Positions 1 through 10,424 are shown, counted from the stretch's first letter. The stretch is DNA of 64,000 nucleotides from Pseudomonadota bacterium (GCA_018830485.1 JAHJRQ010000023.1:38960-102959); one strand, 5' to 3'. The notes: generated from the letters alone by a model not told the origin. Program-made: numbers and translations.

Positions 1-153
1 TACTCGGCCAGCCCGGAAGATCGTCCCGCCGTATTGGTTGGCGGGGTATCCAAGATGGTAAGTGTTGCCCTGGTTTTGGTCATCATCGCCATGGGGCTTC
101 TTCCCGATCAACTTCTCGAATTGGCCACCGAGGCTGTTCGCGCCATCCTCTAG
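1..153 (+). CDS. nuoN: C-terminal fragment of NADH-quinone oxidoreductase subunit N-like protein (5' truncated by window)
   Basis: Open frame from base 1 to TAG at 151-153: YSASPEDRPAVLVGGVSKMVSVALVLVIIAMGLLPDQLLELATEAVRAIL; hydrophobic C-terminal helix resembling NuoN ends. Confidence 0.5.
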   Translation, partial: YSASPEDRPAVLVGGVSKMVSVALVLVIIAMGLLPDQLLELATEAVRAIL

Positions 154-208
154 GCCTTGAGCAGAGGCCTCTCATCCGTGGAGTTTCCGCCTGTGCCCGG
201 GGAGACTC

Positions 209-236
209 TTGACAAGTGGTAAAATAACTGTATAAT
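209..236 (+). promoter_or_regulatory. sigma70-type promoter (TTGACA-N16-TATAAT) for tRNA-Gly
   Basis: Exact consensus -35 at 209-214 and -10 at 231-236, about 20 nt upstream of the tRNA 5' end. Confidence 0.85.
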
Positions 237-256
237 CTACAGAATTATTCGGGCCG

Positions 257-331
<75 letters not shown>

Positions 332-459
332 GTTAAGTGCCGGCGATTCTGGCCCTCCGACTGGAAAGAAGACGCAATGTCTTCTTGGGGGCATGGGTCC
401 TGACGTGGCGGTGTTTCTCGTATTGCAAGAACCGGTCATTCCGATTCGGTTATTTTTTG

Positions 460-485
460 AAAGTGGGCTCAGGCCCGCTTTTTTT
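460..485 (+). terminator. Rho-independent terminator/attenuator just upstream of rimP
   Basis: AAAGTGGGC-TCA-GGCCCGCTTTTTTT stem-loop followed by T-run, 17 nt before the rimP ATG. Confidence 0.75.
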
Positions 486-501
486 ATTGGTATACTGTGC
501 C

Positions 502-975
502 ATGGAAGAAGAGGCGATAGAATCACCCCTGGTTAGCCGCTTGCTGGAGCTTGTCGGGCCGGTGGTCGAAGATTTGGCCTGTGAGTTGGTCGAACTGCAG
601 TTCAGGCGCGAGGCGCCCGGCTGGGTTCTCCGTCTTGTCATCGATCATGAAAATGGCGTCTCCATCGACGACTGCGCCAGGATCAGCCGCGAGGTCGCCC
701 ATCTTCTCGAGGTGGAAGACCCCATCGAGCAGTCATACAGCCTCGAGGTTTCTTCGCCCGGCCTTGATCGGCCTTTGAAAAGCGAGAGAGACTTTCTGCG
801 CTGCAAGGGAAAAAAGGCCAAGGTGGTTGTCAGGGAGCCCATCGACGGCCAGAACCAATGGATTGGCCTGATTGAAGATGCGACCCGGGAGTCGGTAACC
901 CTGCGTGTCGATCATGGTATAATAGAAATTCCGTTTATCCGGATGAAAAAGGCCCGTCTGGTTATTGAGTTTTAA
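502..975 (+). CDS. rimP: Ribosome maturation factor RimP
   Basis: Translation MEEEAIESPLVSRLLELVGPVVEDLACELVELQF...VSSPGLDRPL; followed by nusA; start refined from ORF 337. Confidence 0.93.
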   Translation: MEEEAIESPLVSRLLELVGPVVEDLACELVELQFRREAPGWVLRLVIDHENGVSIDDCARISREVAHLLEVEDPIEQSYSLEVSSPGLDRPLKSERDFLRCKGKKAKVVVREPIDGQNQWIGLIEDATRESVTLRVDHGIIEIPFIRMKKARLVIEF

Positions 976-1066
976 AACCGCATGGCCGGTGTTGATCATG
1001 GCGAGAGCACCGTTTTCGGTGGCTGATGCCTGGGCGTAATCGCCGAAAGAGAGACAGGAGAGAACA

Positions 1067-2356
1067 ATGCTGTCAGATTTGAAACGAATTATTGATCAGA
1101 TAAGTAGAGACAAGGGGATTGATCGTCAGTTGCTGGTAGACGCCATCGAGGAAGCGGTGATGTCCGCGGCCAAGAAGAAGTTCGGGCAGCGACGGGAGCT
1201 TGAAGCCCGTTATAATGATGAGATCGGTGAGGTTGAACTCTTCCAGTTCCGCAATGTTGTTCCTGCGGTCGAGGATGAGCAGACGGAAATTTCCCTGACC
1301 GAGGCCTTGGCTCTTGACCCGGAAGTGCAGCTCGGCGATGAGCTTGGCAGCAAGATGGACAGCGTCGCTGATCTTGGCCGGATTGCAGCGCAGTCCGCCA
1401 AGCAGGTGATCATCCAGAAAATGAAGGACGCTGAGTGCAATGTTATTTATGAAATGTACAAGGAGCGCAAGGGCGAGGTGGTCAACGGCATTGTGCAGCG
1501 CTTCGAGCGGGGCAATATCATCGTCAATCTCGGAAGAACCGACGCCATCCTGCCCACCAAGGAGCAGATGCCCCGCAAGTCTTACCGCCAGGGGGATCGG
1601 ATCCGAGCCCTGCTCCTTGATGTTCGCCAGAGCAGCAGGGATCCCCAGTTGGTCCTGAGCCGGACCAATGACGAGTTCCTCACCAAACTGTTTGCCATGG
1701 AGGTTCCCGAGATTGCCGAAGGGATCGTGAAGATCATGGGGGTAAGCCGCGAGCCGGGCGCCCGCGCCAAGATTGCAGTGAGTTCCTCCGAGTCGGATGT
1801 CGATCCGGTTGGCGCCTGTGTCGGGATGAAGGGGTCCCGGGTCCAGAACGTGGTTCAGGAGTTGCAGGGAGAAAAGATCGATATCGTGCCCTGGAGTCCG
1901 GATCCGGCCCGTTATGTTTCCAATGCCTTGTCCCCGGCCCAGGTTTCCTTGGTGGTGGTGGACGAGGAGAAGAAAACCTTGCTGGTGGTTGTGCCCGATG
2001 ACCAGCTTTCCCTGGCCATCGGCAGGCAGGGACAGAATGTGCGCTTGGCCGGGGCTCTTCTCGGCTGGCGGATTGATGTGAAGAGCGAGCAGAAATATGC
2101 TAAATTCAGCGAAGAAGGCTTCCAATCGCTTCTCGATGTGCAGGGAATGGACGAAAAGACCGCGGAAGCGCTCTATGACGCGGGCTTTAATTCGGCCCAG
2201 GAGTTGGCCCAGGCTGAGGTTGCAACGGTGCTTGCCGAACTGGAATCCCTTGATGAAAACAGGGTTGCCCGTTTGATCGCCTCCGCGCAAAAAGCCAATG
2301 CCGGCCAGGGGCAGGACGATTCAGAGACTGCCTCAACCGGGGACGCAGAGAAATAG
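1067..2356 (+). CDS. nusA: Transcription termination/antitermination protein NusA
   Basis: S1/KH domains: MLSDLKRIIDQISRDKGIDRQLLVDAIEEAVMSAAKKKFG...VGACVGMKGSRVQNVVQELQGEKIDIV. Confidence 0.97.
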   Translation: MLSDLKRIIDQISRDKGIDRQLLVDAIEEAVMSAAKKKFGQRRELEARYNDEIGEVELFQFRNVVPAVEDEQTEISLTEALALDPEVQLGDELGSKMDSVADLGRIAAQSAKQVIIQKMKDAECNVIYEMYKERKGEVVNGIVQRFERGNIIVNLGRTDAILPTKEQMPRKSYRQGDRIRALLLDVRQSSRDPQLVLSRTNDEFLTKLFAMEVPEIAEGIVKIMGVSREPGARAKIAVSSSESDVDPVGACVGMKGSRVQNVVQELQGEKIDIVPWSPDPARYVSNALSPAQVSLVVVDEEKKTLLVVVPDDQLSLAIGRQGQNVRLAGALLGWRIDVKSEQKYAKFSEEGFQSLLDVQGMDEKTAEALYDAGFNSAQELAQAEVATVLAELESLDENRVARLIASAQKANAGQGQDDSETASTGDAEK

Positions 2357-2366
2357 GTCATTGCGG

Positions 2367-2651
2367 ATGGCCACCGTTCCAGGGGGGAGAGGCAGGGCGC
2401 CGATCCGGACATGTCTGGGGTGCCGCCAGAGGAAAGCGCAGCCGGAGATGTGGCGCTTTGCCGTGGACAATAACGGTCGGGTATTGAAGGATTTTCGCGG
2501 GAAGCATGATGGGCGTCATGCTTATTGTTGTCAGGATGACGGTTGTCTGCGGAAATTTTTTAAAAACAAAAAAGGATTATCCAGAGCGTTTCGCCAACAG
2601 GTGCTGGGATTTGACGAAGGGGTGCAAGACCTCTTCGGGAGTGAGCAATGA
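2367..2651 (+). CDS. ylxR: YlxR-family RNA-binding protein (DUF448)
   Basis: PIRTCLGCRQRKAQPEMWRF...GRHAYCCQDDGCLRK; position between nusA and infB. Confidence 0.9.
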   Translation: MATVPGGRGRAPIRTCLGCRQRKAQPEMWRFAVDNNGRVLKDFRGKHDGRHAYCCQDDGCLRKFFKNKKGLSRAFRQQVLGFDEGVQDLFGSEQ

Positions 2652-5368
2652 CAAAAATCAGGGTTTACGAGTTAGCTAAGGAAGCGGAAATGGAAAACAA
2701 GGACTTGGTGGCAGCCCTCATTGAGATGGGCTATGCCATTAAATCCCACAGCTCCACTCTGGATGACGAAACCGCACAGGATATCCGCCAAAGACTCGGG
2801 ATAGGCCAGACCCGGACGGAAGAAAAAAGGATTCAGGGCTCCGGGCGAACGACCATTATCCGCAGAAGAACCAAAACCGTGCCGGTTGAAGTGCCGCCGG
2901 CGGAGGAAGCCCCTGCCAGGCCGAGGATGCCGGCTGTTTCGCCGGAAGAGGGTGGGGAGGCTGTGTCTGCTCGGGCTACGGAAGCACCCGCGGAAAGCGA
3001 CGAAGAAGCCGCCCGGGGGGAGGTTGTCGAAGTGACCATGCAGTCCGAACCGAGGGGCGATGATGAGGAGCCCGAATTGCCTCCGCCGTTGGCGGAAGAA
3101 GAAGCCGAGGAAGTCTCGGACGAGATCGTCGGAGAGGAGGAAATCTCCGGGGTGGAGGTGGCTGAGGAAGAATTGGAAGCGAAGGAGTCCGCGGTGGAGG
3201 AGAATCATCGCAAGGGGTTCGCCCGGGTGATCAAAAGGGCTGCCATTGTCATTGCGCCCGCGGCCCCTGCCCGCACCTTTACGCCCAGACCGGCGAAAAG
3301 GCCCGAGCCGGTGAAAGGGAAGCCCGTTGTTGCCCAGCTTCCAGCGGCCAAGGATGAGGGGGACAAAGGCGATGCGCTCAAGGGGAAAAAGGGCAAGCGG
3401 TTTGTGAAGTTTACCACCGAGACCGCCGAGCATGACCGGACGAAAAAAACTCCGGTACGCACCCAGCGGCAGGCGGATATCGATATCGAGGATGTTGACG
3501 ATGCCCTTGGCGGAAAAATTCCCGCTGGTTTGCGGGTCGGACGCTCGGTGCGGAGCGGCGGCAAAAAAGGCAAGCGCCAGGGCGCTTCCTTGCAAGTCGC
3601 GGAAACAAAGGCGATCAAGAAGCGGATCAAGGTGCTGGAAACCATTACGGTTGGCGATCTTGCCCACCGCATGGGACTCAAGGTCGGCGAGCTCATTGCC
3701 AAATTGCTGGGCATGGGGGTTATGGCCACCATCAATCAGGCCCTTGATGTCGAAACCGCGACCCTGGTAGCCTCGGACTTCGGCTACGAGGTGGAGCAAG
3801 GGGTTACCGAGGAGCAGACCATTCTTAATCTGGAAGAGCAGGAAGGCGGCGGGGAGATGCTTCCCAGACCGCCGGTGGTCACGGTCATGGGGCATGTTGA
3901 CCATGGCAAGACCTCGGTGCTGGACGCCATCCGGAAAACAGACGTGGCTGCCGGCGAGGCCGGCGGCATTACCCAGCATATCGGCGCGCATTATGTGCGG
4001 TCGCCGCAGGGGGATGTGGTCTTTCTTGACACTCCTGGCCATGCGGCTTTCACCGAAATGCGTTCCCGCGGCGCCCAGGTGACGGATGTCGTTGTCCTGG
4101 TTGTTGCCGCGGATGACGGAGTCATGGACCAGACCCGCGAGGCGGTGAACCATGCCAGGGCGGCCAAGGTTCCCATTCTGGTGTGCGTCAACAAAATCGA
4201 CAAGCCCGATGCCGATCCCATGCGGGTGAAAAGGGAATTGGCCGACCTGAATCTGGTGAGCGAGGAATGGGGCGGCGACACCATCTTCTGCGAAACCTCG
4301 GCCAAAACCGGACAAGGCATTCCCGAACTTTTGGAAAGCATTCATCTGCAGGCGGAAATTCTTGAACTCAAGGCGGACCCCAACCGGCGCGCCAAGGGGC
4401 ATGTGATCGAGGCCCAGCTCCACAAAGGCCGCGGGCCTGTGGCCACGGTTCTGGTCGAGCAGGGAACCCTGCGGGTCGGCGATGCCTGTGTCGCCGGGAT
4501 ATTCTACGGCAAGGTGCGTTCCTTGACCAACGACCGCGGGGAAAGCGTCAAGGAGGCCGGACCGGCCATCCCCGTCGAGGTGCAGGGGTTGAGCGGGGTG
4601 CCGCGAGCCGGCGATGAATTTGTCGTTCTCCCCGATGAAAAACGGGCCAGGAGCGTGAGCGCCGACCGGCAGCTCAAAAGCCGCGAAGCCGAGTTGGGCA
4701 CCACCACCAAGATTTCCCTGGAAAATCTCTTTGATAAATTGCAGGAAGGAAACGTCAAGGAGTTGCGGGTCGCCCTGCGCGCCGATGTGCAGGGAACCCT
4801 GGAGGCCTTCAGCAAAGCCATTGAGGATCTGGCAACCGATGAGGTCAAGGTCAGGATCCTCCATGCCGGCACCGGCACCATAACCGACTCGGATGTCTTG
4901 CTCTCCGCGGCATCGGACGCCTTTATCATCGGTTTTAATGTCCGGCCCTCGGCCAAGGTGCAGGAACTCGCCAAAAATGAAAAGGTGGATATCCGCACCT
5001 ACGACGTAATCTATCATGCCCTGGATGACATCAAGAAGGCCATGGTTGGTCTGCTTGATGCCCGGTACGAGGAAAAGGTTCTCGGCGCGGCCGAGGTCCG
5101 GGAAACGTATCAGGTTCCCAAGGTCGGCACCATTGCCGGTTGTTATGTGACCGACGGCAAGATCGAGCGCAACGCCAAGGTCCGGGTCCTGCGCGAAGGC
5201 GTGGTGATTTTTACCGGGCAGCTCGCCTCCCTGCGCCGCTTCAAGGATGATGTCAAGGATGTGCAGAGCGGATATGAGTGCGGTATCGGGGTTGCCAATT
5301 ATAACGACCTCAGGATCGGCGACGTGCTTGAGTTCTTTGTTTTGAAAGAGGTTGAAAGAGAGCTGTAA
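2648..5368 (+). CDS. infB: Translation initiation factor IF-2
   Basis: GTPase motifs [35 protein letters not shown]; long acidic N-terminal linker. Confidence 0.98.
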   Translation: MTKIRVYELAKEAEMENKDLVAALIEMGYAIKSHSSTLDDETAQDIRQRLGIGQTRTEEKRIQGSGRTTIIRRRTKTVPVEVPPAEEAPARPRMPAVSPEEGGEAVSARATEAPAESDEEAARGEVVEVTMQSEPRGDDEEPELPPPLAEEEAEEVSDEIVGEEEISGVEVAEEELEAKESAVEENHRKGFARVIKRAAIVIAPAAPARTFTPRPAKRPEPVKGKPVVAQLPAAKDEGDKGDALKGKKGKRFVKFTTETAEHDRTKKTPVRTQRQADIDIEDVDDALGGKIPAGLRVGRSVRSGGKKGKRQGASLQVAETKAIKKRIKVLETITVGDLAHRMGLKVGELIAKLLGMGVMATINQALDVETATLVASDFGYEVEQGVTEEQTILNLEEQEGGGEMLPRPPVVTVMGHVDHGKTSVLDAIRKTDVAAGEAGGITQHIGAHYVRSPQGDVVFLDTPGHAAFTEMRSRGAQVTDVVVLVVAADDGVMDQTREAVNHARAAKVPILVCVNKIDKPDADPMRVKRELADLNLVSEEWGGDTIFCETSAKTGQGIPELLESIHLQAEILELKADPNRRAKGHVIEAQLHKGRGPVATVLVEQGTLRVGDACVAGIFYGKVRSLTNDRGESVKEAGPAIPVEVQGLSGVPRAGDEFVVLPDEKRARSVSADRQLKSREAELGTTTKISLENLFDKLQEGNVKELRVALRADVQGTLEAFSKAIEDLATDEVKVRILHAGTGTITDSDVLLSAASDAFIIGFNVRPSAKVQELAKNEKVDIRTYDVIYHALDDIKKAMVGLLDARYEEKVLGAAEVRETYQVPKVGTIAGCYVTDGKIERNAKVRVLREGVVIFTGQLASLRRFKDDVKDVQSGYECGIGVANYNDLRIGDVLEFFVLKEVEREL

Positions 5369-5781
5369 TGGCGGCCGGAAAAGCAAAATCACGGTTCGGC
5401 CTGCCAGCCGGCCTCGCGCGAAGCGGGCCGAAAAGGCGGCCAATCCGGGTGGCGGACGCCGTCAAGGCCGAGATTGCCTCGCTGTTTGTACGCAAGATCA
5501 GCGATCCCCGGTTGTACAATATTGTCATCACCTCGGTGGAGGTGAGCGATGATCTTGGACATGCCCGGGTTATGTATAGTATACTGGGAAACGAAGAGCC
5601 CAAGGATGTTGCCAAGGGGCTCGAGAGCTGCAAGGGATTCATCAGAAGCAACCTGGCCAAGGCTTTGGCGCTGCGGCATGTGCCGGTGCTTGATTTCCGG
5701 CTGGATCTCGCGGGCCAGAAGCAGGCGGAAATGGAACAACTGCTCAGGGAGATAGCGAAAGAAGATGGATCATTCCCGTGA
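5368..5781 (+). CDS. rbfA: Ribosome-binding factor A
   Basis: RPIRVADAVKAEIASLFVRKISDPRLYNIVITSVEVSDDLGHARVMYS; infB-rbfA synteny. Confidence 0.93.
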   Translation: MAAGKAKSRFGLPAGLARSGPKRRPIRVADAVKAEIASLFVRKISDPRLYNIVITSVEVSDDLGHARVMYSILGNEEPKDVAKGLESCKGFIRSNLAKALALRHVPVLDFRLDLAGQKQAEMEQLLREIAKEDGSFP

Positions 5782-6739
5782 AGAGATTGTTCGTACCCTG
5801 AAAGCGGCCAAGAATGTCCTGGTGTCGACCCATATCCACCCGGACGGCGACGCCCTCGGCTCGCAGATCGCCATGGGCAATATCCTGCGTTCCCTGGGAA
5901 AGAATGTTTTTTTGTACGGCGAGGAGCAGGTTTCCCATCTGTACCGGTTTCTGCCGGGCAGCGCAGGGATCGAGTCGCTGCTTCCGGCCCTGAACGGTTT
6001 TGATTGCGCCATTGCCCTGGATTGTGGCGATTGCCACAGGCTGGGCGCGGCCATGGACTCCCTGCTGACCGTGCATCCCTTTGTGGTTGTTGATCACCAT
6101 GTCGGCCATCAGGAATTTGGCGACCTTCGCTGGATTGCCCCGGATCGGGCCTCAACCGGCGAGATGGTCTATGACCTGGCCGAGGCCTTGGGCGCCGAGC
6201 TCAGCTACGAATCCGCCTATTGCCTGTACGCAGCCATTGTTTCCGATACCGGCTCCTTTAAATATTCCTCGACCAGTGCCGAAACCTTTCGTATCGCAGG
6301 CGAGCTTCTCCGCAAAGGGGTAAAGCCGGCCGAGGTTTCCGGCAAGCTGTTTGATAATTTTACGGTCAAGCGCCTCAACCTCATGCGGCTGGTCCTTGAT
6401 TCCCTGGAATTGTATGCCGAGGATCGGCTGGCAATCATCTCGGCTCCGCGGGAGGTCTTTCTCAAAACAGGCACCACCCAGGCGGATGCGGAAACCTTTA
6501 TCAATTATCCTCGCTCCCTGAATACCGTCAAGGTCGCGGTCTTTTTGAAAGAAACGGAGAAGGGCTTGGTTTCGGTCAGTCTGCGTTCCAAGGGCAAGGA
6601 CCACGACGTGGCTCAGGTTGCCGCCGCCTTTGGTGGCGGCGGGCATCGCAATGCGGCCGGGTGCAAGCTGCGGGACACCAGCATTGACGAGGTGCGGAAA
6701 AAATTGCTGGCCGAGTTGCTGCCCATGGTAACGTCTTGA
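5765..6739 (+). CDS. nrnA: DHH/DHHA1 phosphoesterase (NrnA-like bifunctional oligoribonuclease/pAp phosphatase)
   Basis: VSTHIHPDGDALGSQ, VVDHHVGHQEF, C-terminal GGGGHRNAAGC motif. Confidence 0.9.
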   Translation: MDHSREEIVRTLKAAKNVLVSTHIHPDGDALGSQIAMGNILRSLGKNVFLYGEEQVSHLYRFLPGSAGIESLLPALNGFDCAIALDCGDCHRLGAAMDSLLTVHPFVVVDHHVGHQEFGDLRWIAPDRASTGEMVYDLAEALGAELSYESAYCLYAAIVSDTGSFKYSSTSAETFRIAGELLRKGVKPAEVSGKLFDNFTVKRLNLMRLVLDSLELYAEDRLAIISAPREVFLKTGTTQADAETFINYPRSLNTVKVAVFLKETEKGLVSVSLRSKGKDHDVAQVAAAFGGGGHRNAAGCKLRDTSIDEVRKKLLAELLPMVTS

Positions 6740-6743
6740 AAAG

Positions 6744-7541
6744 ATGGAAATATCGCAAGTGATGCCTGCCGATGCCCGCGCTGCCTCGGTTGAAAAAAAA
6801 ATCCCCCCGGAACCGGTCCTTGAGGCCGCTGTCTTTTTGGTGGATAAGCCGGTGGGGCCAAGCTCCTTCCGCATGGTGCAACTGGTGCGCCGGGCTCTGT
6901 CCATCAAGAAGGTCGGGCATGCCGGCACCCTTGACCCCTTTGCCTCCGGCCTGCTGATTATCTGTGTCGGCCGCCCGGCCACCCGTCTTATTTCGCAGTT
7001 CATGGACGGCAATAAACGCTATGAAGCGGTGCTTAAGCTGGGTATCGAAACCACGACCCAGGATCTTGAGGGCGAGGTTGTCGCCCAGCACGAGGTTCGG
7101 GCTTTTACCCGGGAAGAGCTGGAGCAATGTCTGGCCGGATTCATGGGCGAGCAGTTGCAGGTTCCCCCCCAGTATTCGGCGCTCAAGCACCAGGGCAAGC
7201 CCCTGTACCATTACGCGCGGAAGGGGATTGTCATCGAGAAGGCCCCCAGGCCGGTAACGATCTTCCGGCTGGAGCTCCTGGCGGCCGGGCCGGACAGTCT
7301 GCGCATCATGGTGGAGTGCAGCAAGGGCACCTATATCCGGACCCTGGCTGCGGATATTGGCAGCGCCCTTGGCTGCGGCGCCCATCTTGTTGCCTTGCGG
7401 CGGCTGCAGAGCGGGCTGTTTAGCGTGGATGACGCTGTGGATGGCGCTGTGCTTCAGGATTCCCTTCCGGCACGGCAGGAGCTGCTGGCCAAGATCCTGA
7501 GCGTGGAAGAGGTTCTGGCCCTGTTGCCCAGGCAGGAATGA
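6744..7541 (+). CDS. truB: tRNA pseudouridine(55) synthase TruB
   Basis: VDKPVGPSSFRMVQLVRRALSIKKVGHAGTLDPFASGLL. Confidence 0.97.
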   Translation: MEISQVMPADARAASVEKKIPPEPVLEAAVFLVDKPVGPSSFRMVQLVRRALSIKKVGHAGTLDPFASGLLIICVGRPATRLISQFMDGNKRYEAVLKLGIETTTQDLEGEVVAQHEVRAFTREELEQCLAGFMGEQLQVPPQYSALKHQGKPLYHYARKGIVIEKAPRPVTIFRLELLAAGPDSLRIMVECSKGTYIRTLAADIGSALGCGAHLVALRRLQSGLFSVDDAVDGAVLQDSLPARQELLAKILSVEEVLALLPRQE

Positions 7542-7576
7542 TCGCCAACCGGAAAAAAGCACGCAACGACATTCAA

Positions 7577-7605
7577 TTGACATTGGCGCCGGGATCATTT
7601 ATTAA
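7577..7605 (+). promoter_or_regulatory. sigma70-type promoter (TTGACA-N17-TATTAA) for rpsO leader
   Basis: -35 at 7577-7582, 17-nt spacer, -10 at 7600-7605; about 170-180 nt upstream of rpsO. Confidence 0.65.
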
Positions 7606-7684
7606 GAAGCGTTGCCCAATTAGGAATCGATGGTTTGAAGCCGTAGCTCATACACTTGTACAATTGTGATCCCGTAACGGCATA

Positions 7685-7737
7685 AGGAGCCGTAACGAAA
7701 AGGCTCAGAGAGTACAGGTTGTTTCGCAACGGCTCCT
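7685..7737 (+). promoter_or_regulatory. Structured rpsO 5' leader hairpin (candidate S15 autoregulatory element)
   Basis: AGGAGCCGT(7685-7693)/ACGGCTCCT(7729-7737) perfect 9-bp stem plus CGAAA/TTTCG inner stem; no T-run. Confidence 0.5.
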
Positions 7738-7786
7738 AAATTTCTGTCGATCTCCCGAATTATTAATTTTAGTGCACGAGGAAGTC

Positions 7787-8056
7787 ATGACCCTGCAAGC
7801 CGACCAGAAAAAAGAGATTATCACCCAATACGCCCATCACGAGAAGGACACCGGCTCACCGGAGGTGCAGATTGCCCTGCTGAGCTCCCGTATCACCTAT
7901 CTGACCGAGCATTTCAAGGAGCACAAGAAAGACCATCACTCCCGCCGCGGGCTGCTGAAGCTGGTCGGTCAGAGACGGCGGCTCCTGAACTACCTCAAGG
8001 GGAAAAATGTTGATTTGTACCGTGACCTGATTCAAAAGCTTGGCATCAGAAAGTAG
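7787..8056 (+). CDS. rpsO: 30S ribosomal protein S15 (in-frame start could also be 7772)
   Basis: [71 protein letters not shown]. Confidence 0.97.
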   Translation: MTLQADQKKEIITQYAHHEKDTGSPEVQIALLSSRITYLTEHFKEHKKDHHSRRGLLKLVGQRRRLLNYLKGKNVDLYRDLIQKLGIRK

Positions 8057-8067
8057 GATGCGATAAC

Positions 8068-8105
8068 AGCCACCGCCGGGTTTCTGGCGGTGGCTCCATT
8101 TTTGC
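8068..8105 (+). terminator. Rho-independent terminator downstream of rpsO
   Basis: AGCCACCGCC-GGGTTTCT-GGCGGTGGCT perfect 10-bp stem followed by CCATTTTT. Confidence 0.85.
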
Positions 8106-8259
8106 CCCTGTATGCAATCCGGCATCGCCGCTTTCGAGTGCGGCTGGGGCAGCGAAAACACCACCTTCCCATTGCGGTAATATACTTCGCCCGAGCTAGA
8201 TCCGGGTGGCGCGATTGCTCCCCCCGGCAATGGAAGGGGCGGCTGTTAGAGGAGAGTAT

Positions 8260-10353
8260 ATGTTTAAAAAAGTAACGATTGATCTGGGTGGACGCCCTCT
8301 CACCATTGAGACTGGACGCCTGGCAAAACAGGCAAACGGCACGGCTCTGGTAACTTACGGTGAAACCGTGGTGCTGGTTACCGCCACCGCAGCCAAGGAC
8401 CCCAAAGCGGAAATCGATTTTCTCCCTCTCACCGTGGAGTATCAGGAGCGGTTTTATGCGGTGGGCCGGATTCCGGGCAGCTTTTTCCGCCGGGAAATCG
8501 GCCGGCCCAGCGATAAGGAAACCCTTTCCGCCCGTTTCATCGACCGTCCCCTGCGACCCCTGTTTGTAAAAGGCTATCAGCATGAGACCCAGGTGATCGC
8601 CACGGTTCTTTCGGCCGATCAGCAGAACGACCCCGATGTGCTGGCCATGATCGGCGCTTCCTGCGCCCTGATTGTTTCCGACATCCCTTTCAATGCGCCG
8701 GTTGCCGGGGTAAAGGTGGGCTATGTCGATGGCAAGTATGTGCTCAATCCCAGTCCGGAAGAGTGGGAAAATTCCCGGTTGAACCTCATCGTGGCCGGAA
8801 CCAGGAATGCCGTGGTCATGGTCGAAGGCGGGGCGGACAGCCTCTCTGAAGCCGAGGTTCTTGAGGGTATCTTTTTCGGTCACCAGGCGCTGCAACCCAT
8901 TCTGGATATGCAGGAAGAGATGCGTGCCGCAGTGGGCAGGGCCAAGATGGCGGTTGCGCCGCCGGTGGTCAACGAGGCTTTGAAGGCCAAGGTGGCGGAG
9001 CTGGCCCGCGAAGGGATGCAGGCGGTCATTACCATGGCCGACAAGCAGGAGCGCAGCAATTTGTATCATCAGCTCCAGAAAGATGTCATTGCCGCCCTTG
9101 GCGATGAGTATGCCGATAGCCTCAAGGAGGCCAAGGAGCATCTCCATTCCCTGAATAAAACCATGATGCGCGACCGGATTGTCAAGGATCAGTGCCGGAT
9201 AGACGGCCGCCGTTTTGACGAGATTCGCCCCATCAATTGTGAAGTCGCGGCCCTGCCGAAAGTCCATGGCTCCGCGCTGTTTACCCGGGGCGAGACCCAG
9301 GTCATGGTTTCTGCCACCTTGGGCAGCGGCGATGATGAGCAGCGGGTTGAATCCCTCACTGGCATGTCCTTCAAGCGCTTCATGCTCCATTATAACTTTC
9401 CGCCCTATTGCGTGGGCGAGGTCCGTTTCATGCGCGGCCCCAGCCGCCGGGACATCGGGCATGGCGCCCTGGCCGAACGGGCCCTGGCTGCCGTGCTGCC
9501 CAAAACTGACGATTTTGCCTACACCATCCGCATCGTGTCCGAGGTCTTGGAGTCCAACGGCTCCTCCTCCATGGCCACGGTCTGCGGCGGCAGTCTCGCC
9601 CTGATGGATGCGGGCGTGCCGATCAAGAAGCCGGTTTCCGGCGTGGCCATGGGTTTGATCAAGGACGGCGAAACCATCGTCATCCTCTCGGACATCCTGG
9701 GTGATGAAGATCATCTCGGCGACATGGATTTTAAGGTCACCGGCACCGACGAGGGCATCACCGCCCTGCAGATGGATATCAAGATCGAAGGCGTCTCCAA
9801 GGAGATCATGACCAGCGCTCTGGCCCAGGCCAGGGGCGGCCGCCTCCATATCCTCGATAAAATGAAGATGGCCATCGAGCAGCCCAGGGCGGATGTGCCT
9901 GCGCATGCGCCCAAGATCTTCAGCCTGCAGATCAATCCCGACAAGATCCGTGATCTCATAGGCCCGGGCGGCAAGATGATCAAGTCGATCACCGCCGATT
10001 ACGGGATCAAGATGGATGTTGAGGATTCCGGCAAGGTAACGATTTTTGCGCCTAATGGCGAGGTTGCCCAGGCTGTTATCGCCAAGGTCAACGAGATCGC
10101 CGCTGATCCTGAAATCGGCCGGATCTACGACGGCGTTGTCCAGAAGATCCTCGATTTCGGCGCATTCGTGCAGATTATGCCGGGGGTTGACGGCTTGGTG
10201 CACATCTCCGAGCTTGACAGTAAGCGTGTCGAGAAGGTCACCGATGTTCTCAAGGAAGGCGACGAGGTCCGGGTCAAGGTTCTGGAGATCGACCAGCGGG
10301 GCAAGATCCGCCTGAGCCGTAAGGCTGTCCTGCAGGAGGAGTCGGGTTCCTGA
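8260..10353 (+). CDS. pnp: Polyribonucleotide nucleotidyltransferase
   Basis: MFKKVTIDLGGRPLTIETGRLAKQANGTALVTYGETVVLVTATAAK; KH and S1 domains at C-terminus; rpsO-pnp synteny. Confidence 0.98.
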   Translation: MFKKVTIDLGGRPLTIETGRLAKQANGTALVTYGETVVLVTATAAKDPKAEIDFLPLTVEYQERFYAVGRIPGSFFRREIGRPSDKETLSARFIDRPLRPLFVKGYQHETQVIATVLSADQQNDPDVLAMIGASCALIVSDIPFNAPVAGVKVGYVDGKYVLNPSPEEWENSRLNLIVAGTRNAVVMVEGGADSLSEAEVLEGIFFGHQALQPILDMQEEMRAAVGRAKMAVAPPVVNEALKAKVAELAREGMQAVITMADKQERSNLYHQLQKDVIAALGDEYADSLKEAKEHLHSLNKTMMRDRIVKDQCRIDGRRFDEIRPINCEVAALPKVHGSALFTRGETQVMVSATLGSGDDEQRVESLTGMSFKRFMLHYNFPPYCVGEVRFMRGPSRRDIGHGALAERALAAVLPKTDDFAYTIRIVSEVLESNGSSSMATVCGGSLALMDAGVPIKKPVSGVAMGLIKDGETIVILSDILGDEDHLGDMDFKVTGTDEGITALQMDIKIEGVSKEIMTSALAQARGGRLHILDKMKMAIEQPRADVPAHAPKIFSLQINPDKIRDLIGPGGKMIKSITADYGIKMDVEDSGKVTIFAPNGEVAQAVIAKVNEIAADPEIGRIYDGVVQKILDFGAFVQIMPGVDGLVHISELDSKRVEKVTDVLKEGDEVRVKVLEIDQRGKIRLSRKAVLQEESGS

Positions 10354-10387
10354 TCCATTGCCTTCGGGTACTGTTTTAGATTCTTCC

Positions 10388-10424
10388 AAGGGGAAGGAGG
10401 GCGCTGCCCTCTTTCCCCTTTTCC
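10388..10424 (+). terminator. Rho-independent terminator downstream of pnp
   Basis: AAGGGGAAGGAGGGC-GCT-GCCCTCTTTCCCCTT long GC stem with trailing Ts. Confidence 0.85.

Noticed and set aside
2672-5443. 923-aa antisense ORF across infB
   Set aside because: Low-complexity complement of a GC-rich coding sequence with no recognizable domain; infB on the other strand is unambiguous.
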